From Thermohalobaculum sp039822785 (GTDB taxonomy: Bacteria > Pseudomonadota > Alphaproteobacteria > Rhodobacterales > Rhodobacteraceae): a DNA stretch of 64,000 nt. The DNA lies in assembly GCA_039822785.1 (NCBI GenBank), contig JBCBMO010000008.1, positions 62,001 to 126,000 of the forward strand, given 5' to 3'. Below, piece by piece: positions 18,801-26,680 of the stretch (positions are counted from its first letter, which is position 1; each line of letters opens with the position of its first letter). A model generated the notes under the pieces. That model worked only from the letters and a program-made list of their open reading frames with translations. It was not told the origin of the DNA and did no database searches. Position numbers and translations under genes: made by a program.

Positions 18801-19058
18801 CTCGCCTTTATCCTAGGCGTGCTGCCGCTGGTGCTGGCGACCGGGCCGGGGGCGGAGATGCGGGTCTCGCTTGGCACCGCCGTCTTCTCCGGCATGATCG
18901 GGGTGCTGTTCTTCGGCCTGATCTTCACGCCGCTCTTCTACGTGATGTGCCGCTGGATCGGTGCGACGGCGCGCGGCCTGGTGGGGTGGACCGAGGAGGG
19001 CACCGCGCCCGATGCCACCACCCCTGCGCCTGCCCCCACGCCCACGCCGGGCGAATGA
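15822..19058 (+). CDS. RND efflux pump permease, HAE1 (AcrB/MexB-like) family
   Basis: A 1078-residue inner-membrane proton-driven exporter. The start FFIDRPIFATVISI and the PGASAETV segment are hallmarks of HAE1 pumps. The TM4 proton-relay pair lies in GIVVDDAIVVVENTER with Asp411 and Asp412. Two halves, each with a TM block and a periplasmic porter domain, are visible, with a final TM block (LLAGL.AKNAILIVEFA) and a Thr/Pro/Ala tail. It forms a tripartite multidrug or metabolite exporter with the adaptor upstream. Substrates cannot be told. Confidence 0.96.
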   Translation: MGGFSHFFIDRPIFATVISIILVVLGAVSYGTLPVTQYPEIAPPSVQVSASYPGASAETVANTVAAVIEEEINGVEGMLYMLSQSTGDGRMTLDVTFELGTDVDQAQVLVQNRVAIADPRLPEEVRRQGVTTEKSSPDLMMVIHMLSPDGSRDQLYISNYAKTQVMDRLRRINGVGEATIFAEREYSMRIWLDPQLVAARGLTAGEVIAALRANNTEIASGVINRLPVPEQAAYELQVTTEGRLLDPADFASIVVATDPSGGTIRVGDIGRVELGAQDFSINGYLDENTALPLGIFQRPGSNALETAAAVIAAMDDMAEDFPDGLEYTIVYNPTEFIEASIDEVNNTLFEAIALVIVVIIVFLQSMRTALIPVVAIPVSLVATFMMMALFGFSLNTLSLFGLVLAIGIVVDDAIVVVENTERYLRQGLPVRDAVKRTMTEVSGALVATSLVMLAVFVPVATVPGISGQFYQQFALTIAASTALSTIVSLTLSPAMAALFMGNASSEERPGTFGKIMAVLNKPGDWFKAGFNRVFGAIENAYARFVRVVIRLAIGSLLVYAGLIVLTVDRFNAAPTGFIPDQDQGYLITVVELPAGSALSRTDTIAQRASDIILQHPAVEHTVAIVGLNGATFTNAPSSAAIFVPLQPFEWRVANGYDVGRIQGELQGALFQGIKEAVIFLIQPPPVRGVSTTGGWKMYVEDRSGRGIDALMDATRQMVGAANGAEGVAGAFTLFNTDTPRIFAEIDRVKSEMIGVSADQVNETLEVYLGSAYVNDYTFLGRTFRVTAQADGIFRDELSDIGNLRTRSTSGEMAPIGSVATFRDDTGPYRIARYNLYPAAAVQGGQAPGVSTGQALAVLEQAAAETLPDGFAYEWTELALQEKLAEGNIALIFAFAVLAVYLVLAAQYESWLLPLAVILIVPMCMLAALQGVLFAGLDNNILTQVGLVVLVGLAAKNAILIVEFARQAEDEGLNRVDAAVRAAELRLRPILMTSLAFILGVLPLVLATGPGAEMRVSLGTAVFSGMIGVLFFGLIFTPLFYVMCRWIGATARGLVGWTEEGTAPDATTPAPAPTPTPGE

Positions 19059-19084
19059 TCCGCCGCTGCCCGATCCGCGAGCGC

Positions 19085-19103
19085 GGGTCGGGTTCCTTGA
19101 CCC
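19085..19103 (+). terminator. possible terminator hairpin after the RND pump gene
   Basis: GGGTC and GACCC arms around a 9-base loop start 26 bases after the pump stop. There is no clear T-run. The right half TCCTTGACCC is identical to 10 bases in the right arm of the dispersed element described at 42304 and 53160, which may be chance or a relic. Confidence 0.3.
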
Positions 19104-19133
19104 TTGCACCCGGCAGGCGGGCGGTTAACCCTG

Positions 19134-19147
19134 TTGTGACGCCACAA
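19134..19147. promoter_or_regulatory. short perfect dyad upstream of the ParA-like gene
   Basis: TTGTG-ACGC-CACAA is a perfect 5-bp inverted repeat located 67 bases before the preferred ATG at 19215. Its size and position fit an operator, but no regulator is next to it, and a 5-bp dyad can arise by chance. Confidence 0.25.
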
Positions 19148-19214
19148 TGACGCCGGCCGGCAGGGCTGAGCCGGCGCAGGGCATCGAGGCGCATTGAGCG
19201 GCATAGGGGCAGGC

Positions 19215-19853
19215 ATGGGACGGGTCATCCTGTTGACGCAGCAAAAGGGCGGGGCCGGCAAGACGACGGTCCTGACCTCGCTGGCGGCGCATCTGGCGGG
19301 GCAGGGGGCGGCGGTCAGCGTGCTCGACCTCGACCCCCAGGGCTCGACCCTGGCCTGGGCCCGGGCCCGGGCCGCCCGCGCGCATCTCGCCCCCGTGGAC
19401 GTGATCGAGAGCGCGGAGTGGCGCGCGCGCAGCGACATCAGCGAGGCGGCGAAGGGCCGGGACTGGGTGCTGGTCGATGCGCCGGGGTCGGCCGATACGC
19501 TCGGCAAGGCCGCCATGCGGGCGGCGGATTTCGCGCTCATCCCCTGCCAACCCTCCGCCGCCGATGTCTGGGCGACCGAGGCGACGTTGGACAATCTGCG
19601 CGCCACCGGCCTGGAACACGCCATCGTGTTCAACCGCGTCCCGCCCCGCTCCCGCGTGGCCGAGGCCGCGATGATCGAGGCGGAGGATCTGGGCGCCCCC
19701 ATCCTGGATGCCAGGCTCGGCGCCCGCGCGGTCTTTGCTGAGGCCTTCATGACCGGCCGCGGCGCCGGTGAGATGCCGCGGGCAGGCCGTGCGGCGGAGG
19801 AGCTCGCGGCGCTGGCGGCCGCGGTCACCGCCCGCATCGCCGCCCTGGTGTAG
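19215..19853 (+). CDS. ParA/MinD-family P-loop ATPase, orphan
   Basis: A 212-residue deviant Walker A ATPase: QQKGGAGKTT near the N-terminus with the signature lysine of the ParA family, DLDPQGS in the switch I region and LVDAPG as Walker B. Proteins this short and without an N-terminal HTH domain position cargo such as plasmids, chemosensory arrays or enzyme complexes. No parB or centromere-like repeat is next to it. A TTG at 19194 is in frame, but the ATG at 19215 gives the conserved N-terminus directly. The gene lies between the efflux genes and gpt; its cargo is unknown. Confidence 0.88.
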   Translation: MGRVILLTQQKGGAGKTTVLTSLAAHLAGQGAAVSVLDLDPQGSTLAWARARAARAHLAPVDVIESAEWRARSDISEAAKGRDWVLVDAPGSADTLGKAAMRAADFALIPCQPSAADVWATEATLDNLRATGLEHAIVFNRVPPRSRVAEAAMIEAEDLGAPILDARLGARAVFAEAFMTGRGAGEMPRAGRAAEELAALAAAVTARIAALV

Positions 19854-19997
19854 CGGCCCTGGCGTCGAAGCCGATCGACAGGATCTTCCCCCTTTACCCC
19901 AGCCTTTGCGGCGCTGAGACAATCCTGTAAGCGGGCGGAGGGCAGGGCAGCGCGCCATCGGCCCCTGCAACGGACAGAAAACAAGGTACGCCAGCGT

Positions 19998-20522
19998 ATG
20001 GGCAAGGGTTTCGCAGCGGACGACCGGCTTCCCTTCGAGAAGGGGTTCCACGTCTCCTGGGAGCAGATGCACCGTGACAGCCGGGCTTTGGCCTGGCGCC
20101 TCGACCGCCGCGGCCCGCTGCCGGAGGGGGGGTGGCGGGCGGTCGTTGCGATCACCCGCGGCGGCATGGTGCCGGCCTGCATCGTCGCCCGCGAGTTGGA
20201 CGTGCGCACCGTCGATACGGTCAGCGTGAAATCCTACGACCACCAGGAACAGCGCGCGGCGCGGATCCTGAAGCACCCGGACGCGGCGATCGTGGGCGAT
20301 GGCACCGGCATCCTGGTGGTCGACGATCTGGCCGATACCGGCCGGACCTTGGCGCTGATCCGCGAGCATCTGCCGAAGGCGCATTACGCCACCGTCTACG
20401 CCAAGCCCCAGGGTGCGCCCATGGTCGACACCTATGTGACCGAGGTGAGCCAGGACACCTGGATCTTCTTCCCTTGGGACATGGCCCTGCTCTATGTCGA
20501 CCCGCTGAAGGGCAACGGATGA
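19998..20522 (+). CDS. gpt: xanthine phosphoribosyltransferase
   Basis: A 174-residue type I phosphoribosyltransferase with the PRPP-binding motif LVVDDLADTGRT (about residues 111-122) and the AITRGG..PA segment of the Gpt family. It converts xanthine and guanine with PRPP to XMP and GMP on the cytoplasmic face of the membrane. The stop codon overlaps the ATG of the ABC ATPase (ATGA at 20519-20522), so translation is probably coupled. Co-expression with a nucleoside-type importer supports purine salvage as the role of the whole operon. Confidence 0.95.
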   Translation: MGKGFAADDRLPFEKGFHVSWEQMHRDSRALAWRLDRRGPLPEGGWRAVVAITRGGMVPACIVARELDVRTVDTVSVKSYDHQEQRAARILKHPDAAIVGDGTGILVVDDLADTGRTLALIREHLPKAHYATVYAKPQGAPMVDTYVTEVSQDTWIFFPWDMALLYVDPLKGNG

Positions 20523-22234
20523 CCGCCTTCGACGGCACCGAGATGCTGCTGAAGGCAGAGGGGTTGACCAAGCGCTTCGGGTCGCTCACGGCGTTGGAGG
20601 ATGTCTCGCTCGACATCGCCCCGGGCGAGCGCCATGCCCTGGTAGGCGAGAACGGGGCCGGCAAATCCACCTTGGTGAAGACCCTTTTCGGCTTGCTCAC
20701 GCCCGATGCGGGGACGATCACCTGGCAGGGCAAGCCGCTTACGCTCCGCAGCCCCGCGCAGGCGCGCGCCCTCGGCATCGGGATGGTGCATCAGCATTTC
20801 TCGATCTTCGACGCGCTGAGCGTGGCGGAGAACATCGCCCTCGCGCTGCCCGAGATCCCGCTCGCGGATATCGACGAGCAGGTGCGCGATCTGTCGGAGA
20901 CCTATGGCCTGCGCATCGACCCCTCGCGCGGGGCGCATTCCCTGTCGGCCGGGGCGAAGCAGCGGGTAGAGATCATCCGCTGCCTGATGCAGGACCCGCG
21001 GCTCTTGATCCTCGACGAGCCGACCTCGGTGCTGACCCCGCAGGAGGCGGAGACGCTGTTCCACGCCCTGCGGCTGCTGACCGACCGGGGATGCGCGATC
21101 CTCTACATCACCCACCGCCTGGGCGAGGTCGCCACGCTCTGCGAGGAGGCGACGGTGCTGCGCCGCGGACGCGTCGTCGGCAATTGCGACCCGCGCGAGA
21201 CGCCGACAGCCCGCATCGCCGAGATGATGGTGGGCAGCAAGATCGCGCCGCTGCAACGCCCGCAGAAGCCGGAGGGTGACGGCCCCCTGCGCCTGCGGCT
21301 GCATTCGCTGTCGGTGCCCAAGGAGAAGACCGGCGGGCGGGCGCTGCGCGATCTCTACCTCAAGGTCCACGGCTACGAGATCGTCGGCATCGCAGGCGTG
21401 GCCGGCGAGGGGCAGAACGAGCTGATGGCCGCCATCACCGGCGAGATCACGCTGCCGCTCCTGAAGGGCACGGTGGAGATCAACGGCAAGCGGATCGCGC
21501 ATCGCGGCGTCACCGAGCGTCGGCGCATGGGGGCCGCCTTTGTGCCCGAGGATCGCACCGGCCACGCCGCGGTGCCGGCGATGGACCTGGCCGACAATCT
21601 GCTGCTGACCCGGCATGCGGAGAGCGCGTTCTCCCGCCGCGGTCTGCTCGACCGGATCAAGGCGCGCGAGTGGGTCGGACGGGTGCGCGATGCCTTCGAT
21701 GTGCGCATTCCCGGCGAACGGCCGCCGGCGGCCAGCCTGTCGGGCGGCAATCTCCAGAAGTTCATCATGGGGCGCGAGATCCTGCGTGCGCCGAAGGTCC
21801 TGGTGGTCAACCAACCGACCTGGGGCGTGGACGCGGCGGCGGCCCAGCGCATCCGCCAGGGCCTGATCGATCTGGCGGCGGAGGGGGCCGGGGTGCTGGT
21901 GATCAGCCAGGATCTCGACGAGCTCTTCGCGCTCTGCGACCGCATCGCGGTCATGCACCGCGGGCGGCTGACGCCGGCCCGGCCCGTCGAGTGGCTCGAC
22001 GCCGAGGCGGTGGGCCTGATGATGAGCGGCGAGACACCGGACCTCAGCAAGATCGCCGCCGCCCGCAGCGCAGAGCGCGCCATGGCCGAGGCGGAGCGGG
22101 TGCGTGTCCTGGCCGAGGCGCAGGCCGCGAAGGAACAAGCGGCCGAGGATGAGGCCGCGTATCCCCCGGAGCAGCCCCCAGACGAACTCGCAGACGAGCC
22201 GGAGACCGGGGCAGAGGCGGGTCGCGCGCCATGA
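20519..22234 (+). CDS. nucleoside/simple-sugar-type ABC transporter ATPase with two nucleotide-binding domains
   Basis: A 571-residue tandem ATPase. The first domain has a full Walker A (GENGAGKST), an LSAGAKQRVEI signature and LLILDEPT. The second domain has the degenerate GVAGEGQNE loop, LSGGNLQKF and VVNQPTWGVD in place of a normal Walker B, as is usual in the NupA/YufO and RbsA-like groups. A charged 55-residue tail rich in Glu and Ala follows. ATG 20519 overlaps the gpt stop, and the upstream open frame is a shadow of gpt. Downstream permease genes overlap or abut. It energises import at the inner membrane; purine nucleosides are the likely substrate. Confidence 0.93.
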   Translation: MTAFDGTEMLLKAEGLTKRFGSLTALEDVSLDIAPGERHALVGENGAGKSTLVKTLFGLLTPDAGTITWQGKPLTLRSPAQARALGIGMVHQHFSIFDALSVAENIALALPEIPLADIDEQVRDLSETYGLRIDPSRGAHSLSAGAKQRVEIIRCLMQDPRLLILDEPTSVLTPQEAETLFHALRLLTDRGCAILYITHRLGEVATLCEEATVLRRGRVVGNCDPRETPTARIAEMMVGSKIAPLQRPQKPEGDGPLRLRLHSLSVPKEKTGGRALRDLYLKVHGYEIVGIAGVAGEGQNELMAAITGEITLPLLKGTVEINGKRIAHRGVTERRRMGAAFVPEDRTGHAAVPAMDLADNLLLTRHAESAFSRRGLLDRIKAREWVGRVRDAFDVRIPGERPPAASLSGGNLQKFIMGREILRAPKVLVVNQPTWGVDAAAAQRIRQGLIDLAAEGAGVLVISQDLDELFALCDRIAVMHRGRLTPARPVEWLDAEAVGLMMSGETPDLSKIAAARSAERAMAEAERVRVLAEAQAAKEQAAEDEAAYPPEQPPDELADEPETGAEAGRAP

Positions 22235-23346
22235 GGATCTCGCTGGAGCCCCGGCCGATGCCCTCGCAAACGGCGCTGCTGCTGGCGCCCGTAGGGGCGA
22301 TCCTGGCCACCATGGTCTTGGGCGGTTTGCTGCTGCTCGCCCTCGGCCAGCCGCCGTTCGAGACGCTGCAGGTCTATTTCCTGTCGCCGCTTGCGGATGA
22401 CTTCGGGCGGACCGAGGTGGTGGTGAAGGCGATCCCGCTCGCGCTGATTGCCGCCGGTCTTTGCGTGGCCTTTCGGGCCAACGTCTGGAACATCGGGGCG
22501 GCGGGGCAATACACCATGGGCGCGCTGGTGGCGGGGGCCGTTGCCCTGTCGCTGCCGGATCGCGTCGTCGGCCCGCATGTGATGCTGCTCTACCTGCTGG
22601 CGGGCTGTGCCGGGGGGCTCGCCTGGGCCGCCATCCCCGCGGTGCTGCGGGTAAAGCTCAACACCAACGAGATCCTGGTGTCGCTGATGCTGACCTATGT
22701 GGCGGCGCTCCTGCTCGACTGGGCGGTGCGCGGGCCGCTGCGCGATCCGGCGGGCTTTGGCTTCCCGCAGTCGCCGGACCTGCCGGACAGCGTCATTATG
22801 CCGGTGCTGCTCCAAGGGACGAGGCTGCACGTGGGCCTGTTGATCGCCGTCGCCCTGGCGTTGGTGCTGTGGTTCCTGATGCGGAGCAGCCGCATGGGCT
22901 TCTCGCTCCAGGTCCTGGGTGCTGCCCCCCGTGCGGGTGTCTTCGCGGGGTTCGAGCGCTCGCGCGCCGTCTGGGTCGGCCTCCTGGTCTCGGGCGCCTG
23001 CGCGGGGCTGGCGGGGGCCATCGAGGTCTCGGCCACCGTGGGACAGCTGCAGCCCGATATCTCCGCGGCCTATGGTTTTACCGCGATCATCGTCGCCTTT
23101 CTTGCCCGGCTGAACCCGGCGGGCGCCTTGCTGGCAGCGCTGGTCCTGGGGATCACCTTTATCGGCGGGGAGAACGCGCAGATCCTGCTGAAGCTGCCCC
23201 GCAATGTGACCGGCATGTTCCAAGGGCTGCTGCTCTTCTGCCTCCTGCTGGCCGAAACACTGGTGCGGTACCGGGTTCGTGTCGGCGCGTCCGCGCCCCG
23301 GGCGACGGCCGCCGCACCCGGGCCCGCCGCCGAGGAGGGTGCCTGA
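22231..23346 (+). CDS. nucleoside-type ABC transporter permease 1
   Basis: A 371-residue polytopic membrane protein of the BPD_transp_2 family with about nine hydrophobic segments. The FRANVWNIGAAGQYTMGAL motif and LNTNEILVSLMLTYVA segment match the NupB/YufP group. It overlaps the ATPase stop by 4 bases (ATGA) and its own stop overlaps the next permease start (TGATG), showing translational coupling along the operon. Confidence 0.93.
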   Translation: MRISLEPRPMPSQTALLLAPVGAILATMVLGGLLLLALGQPPFETLQVYFLSPLADDFGRTEVVVKAIPLALIAAGLCVAFRANVWNIGAAGQYTMGALVAGAVALSLPDRVVGPHVMLLYLLAGCAGGLAWAAIPAVLRVKLNTNEILVSLMLTYVAALLLDWAVRGPLRDPAGFGFPQSPDLPDSVIMPVLLQGTRLHVGLLIAVALALVLWFLMRSSRMGFSLQVLGAAPRAGVFAGFERSRAVWVGLLVSGACAGLAGAIEVSATVGQLQPDISAAYGFTAIIVAFLARLNPAGALLAALVLGITFIGGENAQILLKLPRNVTGMFQGLLLFCLLLAETLVRYRVRVGASAPRATAAAPGPAAEEGA

Positions 23347-24257
23347 TGGAAGCCTTCCTGGCCGCGGTCCTGGTCGCCGCCACGCCCTTTCTCTTCGCCG
23401 GCATCGGTGAGTTGGTGGCGGAGCGGACGGGCTGTCTGAACCTGGGGGTCGAGGGGATGATGCTGGTGGGTGCCGTCGCCGCCTTCGCGGTCACCTTCAC
23501 CACCGGCAACCCCTGGGCCGGGATACTGGCGGGGGCGCTGGCGGGCACCGCGCTGGCGCTGATCTTCGTCCTCGTCTCGGTCTACATGCTGGCCAATCAG
23601 ACGGCGACGGGCCTGGCGCTGACGATCTTCGGCATCGGCGCCTCCGGCCTGGCGGGGCAGCCTTACGTCGGACAGACGGTCGAGCCGCTCGCCGGGATCT
23701 CGCTGCCGGGGATCAGCGATGTGGGCTCGATGGGGCGGGTTCTGTTCGGCCAAGATCCCATGGTTTATGCGGCGCTGGTGCTCTGCGCCCTGGTGGGGTT
23801 CATCCTGAAGACCACACGCCTGGGCCTGCGGCTGCGTGCCGTGGGCGACAATCCGGTGGCGGCACATGCCATGGGCGTCAACGTCCGCCGGGTCCGGGCG
23901 CTCGCGGTGCTCTTCGGCGGGGCCTGCGCGGGGCTGGGCGGTGCCTATCTCAGCCTGATCTACACCCCGATGTGGGGGGAGAACATGACCGCCGGGCGCG
24001 GCTGGATCGCGGTTGCCCTCGTGGTGTTCGCCACCTGGCGGCCCGAGCGCCTGGTCGCCGGCGCCTTCCTGTTCGCGGCCTTCACCCAGGCGCAATTCTA
24101 CGGCCAGGACCTGGGCGTGGCGGTGCCGAGCCAGTTCCTGGCGATGGTCCCCTATCTGATAACCATCGCCGCACTGGTCCTGATCAGCCGCAACCCTGCG
24201 GTGGCCCGCGCGAATGCCCCTGCCTCCATCGGTGTGGCCTTCAACCCCAATCGCTGA
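23346..24257 (+). CDS. nucleoside-type ABC transporter permease 2
   Basis: A 303-residue polytopic membrane protein with the TPFLFAGIGELVAERTG start and LNLGVEGMMLVGAVAA motif typical of the NupC/YufQ permeases. ATG 23346 shares its first base with the upstream stop codon. It forms the heterodimeric membrane channel with permease 1. The open frame upstream to 22461 is a shadow of permease 1. Confidence 0.93.
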   Translation: MEAFLAAVLVAATPFLFAGIGELVAERTGCLNLGVEGMMLVGAVAAFAVTFTTGNPWAGILAGALAGTALALIFVLVSVYMLANQTATGLALTIFGIGASGLAGQPYVGQTVEPLAGISLPGISDVGSMGRVLFGQDPMVYAALVLCALVGFILKTTRLGLRLRAVGDNPVAAHAMGVNVRRVRALAVLFGGACAGLGGAYLSLIYTPMWGENMTAGRGWIAVALVVFATWRPERLVAGAFLFAAFTQAQFYGQDLGVAVPSQFLAMVPYLITIAALVLISRNPAVARANAPASIGVAFNPNR

Positions 24258-24393
24258 CTGCCGTCATTTTGTGCAAATGGGCGCCGAATTGGGCGTCTCC
24301 GCGGCATGTTTCGCCGCGCTCGATTAAAATTTGCGCGCTGTCGAGTGCTGGGCTAGAGCAGCCTCAATCGATAAAGCTGACGGAGGTTCCCCC
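24258..24393 (+). promoter_or_regulatory. structured intercistronic leader before the BMP receptor gene
   Basis: This 136-bp gap breaks an otherwise overlapping operon. It holds a GCGGC/GCCGC hairpin (24301-24317, 7-base loop) and a long-range GCAAAT/ATTTGC pair (24273-24278 with 24329-24334). An AT-rich ATTAAAATTT patch (24323-24332) could be part of an internal promoter. CGGAGG (24381-24386) is the Shine-Dalgarno for ATG 24394. Separate control of the abundant receptor is the simplest reading. Confidence 0.35.
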
Positions 24394-25467
24394 ATGCTGC
24401 GCCGCCATCTCCTCGCCCTTGCTGCCGCCCTGCCAGCGTTGGCGCTCGCCCCCGCGACCCTTGCTGCCGAGCCGCTGAAGGTAGGCTTCGTCTACGTTGG
24501 CCCCGTCGGCGACCACGGCTGGACCTATCAGCACGACCAGGGCCGTCAGGCGGTGGAGGCGGCCTATGGCGACCGGGTCGAGACGACCTTCGTCGAGAGC
24601 GTGTCGGAGGGCCCGGATGCGGAGCGGGTGATCCGCCAGCTCGCCGCCACGGGGCATGGGCTGATCTTCACCACCTCCTTTGGGTTCATGGATGCGACGC
24701 TCAAGGTGGCCGAGCAGTTCCCGGACGTGAAGTTCGAGCATGCGACCGGCTTCAAGCGCGCGGAGAACATGGCGACCTACTCGAGCCGCTTCTACGAGGG
24801 CCGCCATGTGATCGGCACCATCGCCGGGCGGCTGACCACGGCGAACAAGATCGGCTACATCGCCTCCTTCCCGATCCCGGAGGTGATCCGCGGGATCAAT
24901 GCCGCGACCATGGCGGCGCGGGCGGTGAACCCGGAGGTCACCACTCAGGTGATCTGGGTGAACACCTGGTACGATCCGGGCAAGGAGGCGGATGCGGCCA
25001 AGGCGCTCATCGCCCAGGGCGCGGATGTGATCATGCAGCACACCGACAGCCCCGCCGCGCTGCAGGCCGCGGAGACGGCCGGGGTCATGGCCTTCGGCCA
25101 AGCCTCGAACATGCACCGCTTCGCGCCCACCGCGCAGCTGACGGCGATCGAGGACAACTGGGCGCCCTACTACGTCAAGCGCGTGGGCCAGGTGCTGGAG
25201 GGGACCTGGGAGAGCGGCGACAGCTGGGGCGGCATGGACGTGAACGAGGTCGTCATGAGCCCCTACTGGAACATGCCCTATGAGGTTGCGGTGGAAGCGG
25301 CGACGCTCGAGGCGCAGATCCGTCTGGGCGATCTGCACCCCTTCACCGGCCCGATCGTTGACCGCGACGGGGCGGAGCGGCTGGCCGCTGGCGCGGTGGC
25401 GACGGACGAGATGCTGCTGACGATGGACTTCTTCGTCGAGGGCGTGGAGGGCGACCTGCCGAACTGA
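24394..25467 (+). CDS. BMP-family ABC transporter substrate-binding protein
   Basis: A 357-residue exported receptor of the Bmp/PnrA (Med) family with a signal peptide of about 25 residues (RRHLLALAAALP core, ending at ATLAAEP). Conserved features are KVGFVYVGPVGDHGWTYQHD at the mature N-terminus and IFTTSFGFMD. PnrA-type receptors bind purine nucleosides, which fits the gpt gene at the head of the operon. No lipobox cysteine is present, so the protein is probably soluble in the periplasm rather than a lipoprotein. Confidence 0.93.
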   Translation: MLRRHLLALAAALPALALAPATLAAEPLKVGFVYVGPVGDHGWTYQHDQGRQAVEAAYGDRVETTFVESVSEGPDAERVIRQLAATGHGLIFTTSFGFMDATLKVAEQFPDVKFEHATGFKRAENMATYSSRFYEGRHVIGTIAGRLTTANKIGYIASFPIPEVIRGINAATMAARAVNPEVTTQVIWVNTWYDPGKEADAAKALIAQGADVIMQHTDSPAALQAAETAGVMAFGQASNMHRFAPTAQLTAIEDNWAPYYVKRVGQVLEGTWESGDSWGGMDVNEVVMSPYWNMPYEVAVEAATLEAQIRLGDLHPFTGPIVDRDGAERLAAGAVATDEMLLTMDFFVEGVEGDLPN

Positions 25468-25575
25468 GGCCCGCATGCGGGGCGGGCTGACGGGCACCCC
25501 GAGCCGCCGCGATGCGGCGACCGGCCCGCCCGCCAGCCGCGCCCCCAAGATCGGGAGAAGCGGGGAGGGCGCGCG
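25468..25575. terminator. hairpin-rich spacer between BMP receptor and ureohydrolase genes
   Basis: GC-rich inverted repeats fill this 108-bp gap, the clearest being GGGCGGGC near 25481 with GCCCGCCC near 25527, enclosing smaller stems. This can act as an attenuator or terminator for the importer operon. GGGGAGGG before ATG 25576 is the Shine-Dalgarno of the next gene. Confidence 0.35.
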
Positions 25576-26532
25576 ATGAGCCGGTTCAACCAGCCGCTCG
25601 GCGGTAACGAGATGCCGCGCTTTGCGGGCCCCGTCACCTTCATGCGCCTGCCTGCGGCAGCCACGGCGGCGGGGCTGGATGCTTGTTTTGTCGGTATCCC
25701 CATGGATATCGGTGCCTCCCACCGCTCCGGGACGCGCTTCGGCCCCCGTCAGATCCGCGCCGAGAGCGCGATGATCCGGCCCTTCAACATGGCGACGGGT
25801 GCGGCGCCCTTCGAGCGGATGCAGGTCGCGGACATCGGCGATGTGCCGATCAATACCTTCAACCTCGCGGCCAGCGTGGCGATCATCGAAGAGGCCTTCG
25901 ACGCGATCCTTGCGACGGGCTGCCGGCCGCTGACGCTGGGCGGCGACCATACGCTCAGTCTGCCGATCCTGCGCGCCATGGCGCGCGCGCATGGGCCCGT
26001 CGGGCTGGTCCATGTGGATGCCCACGCGGATATCAACGAGCATATGTTCGGCGAGGCCATCGCCCATGGCACCCCCTTTCGCCGCGCGGTCGAGGAGGGG
26101 CTGCTGGCGCAGGATCGGGTCTGGCAGATCGGCCTGCGCGGCACGGGTTATGGCCCGGATGACTTCCAGTGGTCCCGCGACCAGGGCTTTCGCGTCGTCC
26201 CGGCCGAGGAGTGCTGGCATCGCTCCCTCGCCCCGGTGATGGCACAGGTGCGCGAGAGCCTGGGTGATCACCCGGTCTATCTCAGCTTCGACATTGACAG
26301 CCTGGACCCCGGCTTCGCGCCCGGCACGGGCACGGTGGAGATGGGCGGGCTCACCACGATCCAGGCCCTGGAGATCGTGCGTGGGCTGGCCGGCACGCGT
26401 CTGGTGGGCGCGGATCTGGTCGAGGTTTCGCCGCCCTATGACCCCTCGGGTAACACGGCATTGATTGGGGCGAACCTGCTCTACGAGATGCTTTGCGTCT
26501 TGCCCGCTGGGACGCTCGGTAGCGACGGCTAG
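25576..26532 (+). CDS. speB: agmatinase / guanidino-acid ureohydrolase (arginase family)
   Basis: A 318-residue binuclear manganese ureohydrolase. The metal ligands are all present: His125 in GGDHT, Asp148/His150/Asp152 in DAHAD, and Asp239/Asp241 in SFDIDSLDP. The family splits guanidino compounds into urea and an amine. Agmatinase (agmatine to putrescine) is the commonest member of this length, but guanidinobutyrase or guanidinopropionase are close relatives that cannot be excluded from sequence alone. It follows the nucleoside importer by 108 bp and is convergent with the dehydrogenase gene. Confidence 0.85.
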   Translation: MSRFNQPLGGNEMPRFAGPVTFMRLPAAATAAGLDACFVGIPMDIGASHRSGTRFGPRQIRAESAMIRPFNMATGAAPFERMQVADIGDVPINTFNLAASVAIIEEAFDAILATGCRPLTLGGDHTLSLPILRAMARAHGPVGLVHVDAHADINEHMFGEAIAHGTPFRRAVEEGLLAQDRVWQIGLRGTGYGPDDFQWSRDQGFRVVPAEECWHRSLAPVMAQVRESLGDHPVYLSFDIDSLDPGFAPGTGTVEMGGLTTIQALEIVRGLAGTRLVGADLVEVSPPYDPSGNTALIGANLLYEMLCVLPAGTLGSDG

Positions 26533-26680
26533 GATTGACGCAGCGTCGGTGGCGGCGAGAGACGGCAGTCTTTACCGGATCTTCGCCGCTCTCAGACCAA
26601 CACTGTCGCGGGTGGGCCCGGGGGCCGACGGCGGGGTCGAGAGCGCGCCACTGGCTGTCGTCGATCGGCCCCTGAGACGG

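Noticed and set aside
15822..19058. Frameshift or split in the RND pump
   Set aside because: The frame is continuous and all conserved blocks are in order.
24258..24393. Known purine riboswitch before the BMP gene
   Set aside because: The three-way-junction consensus and conserved loop-loop sequences of purine riboswitches are not visible; only simple stems are.
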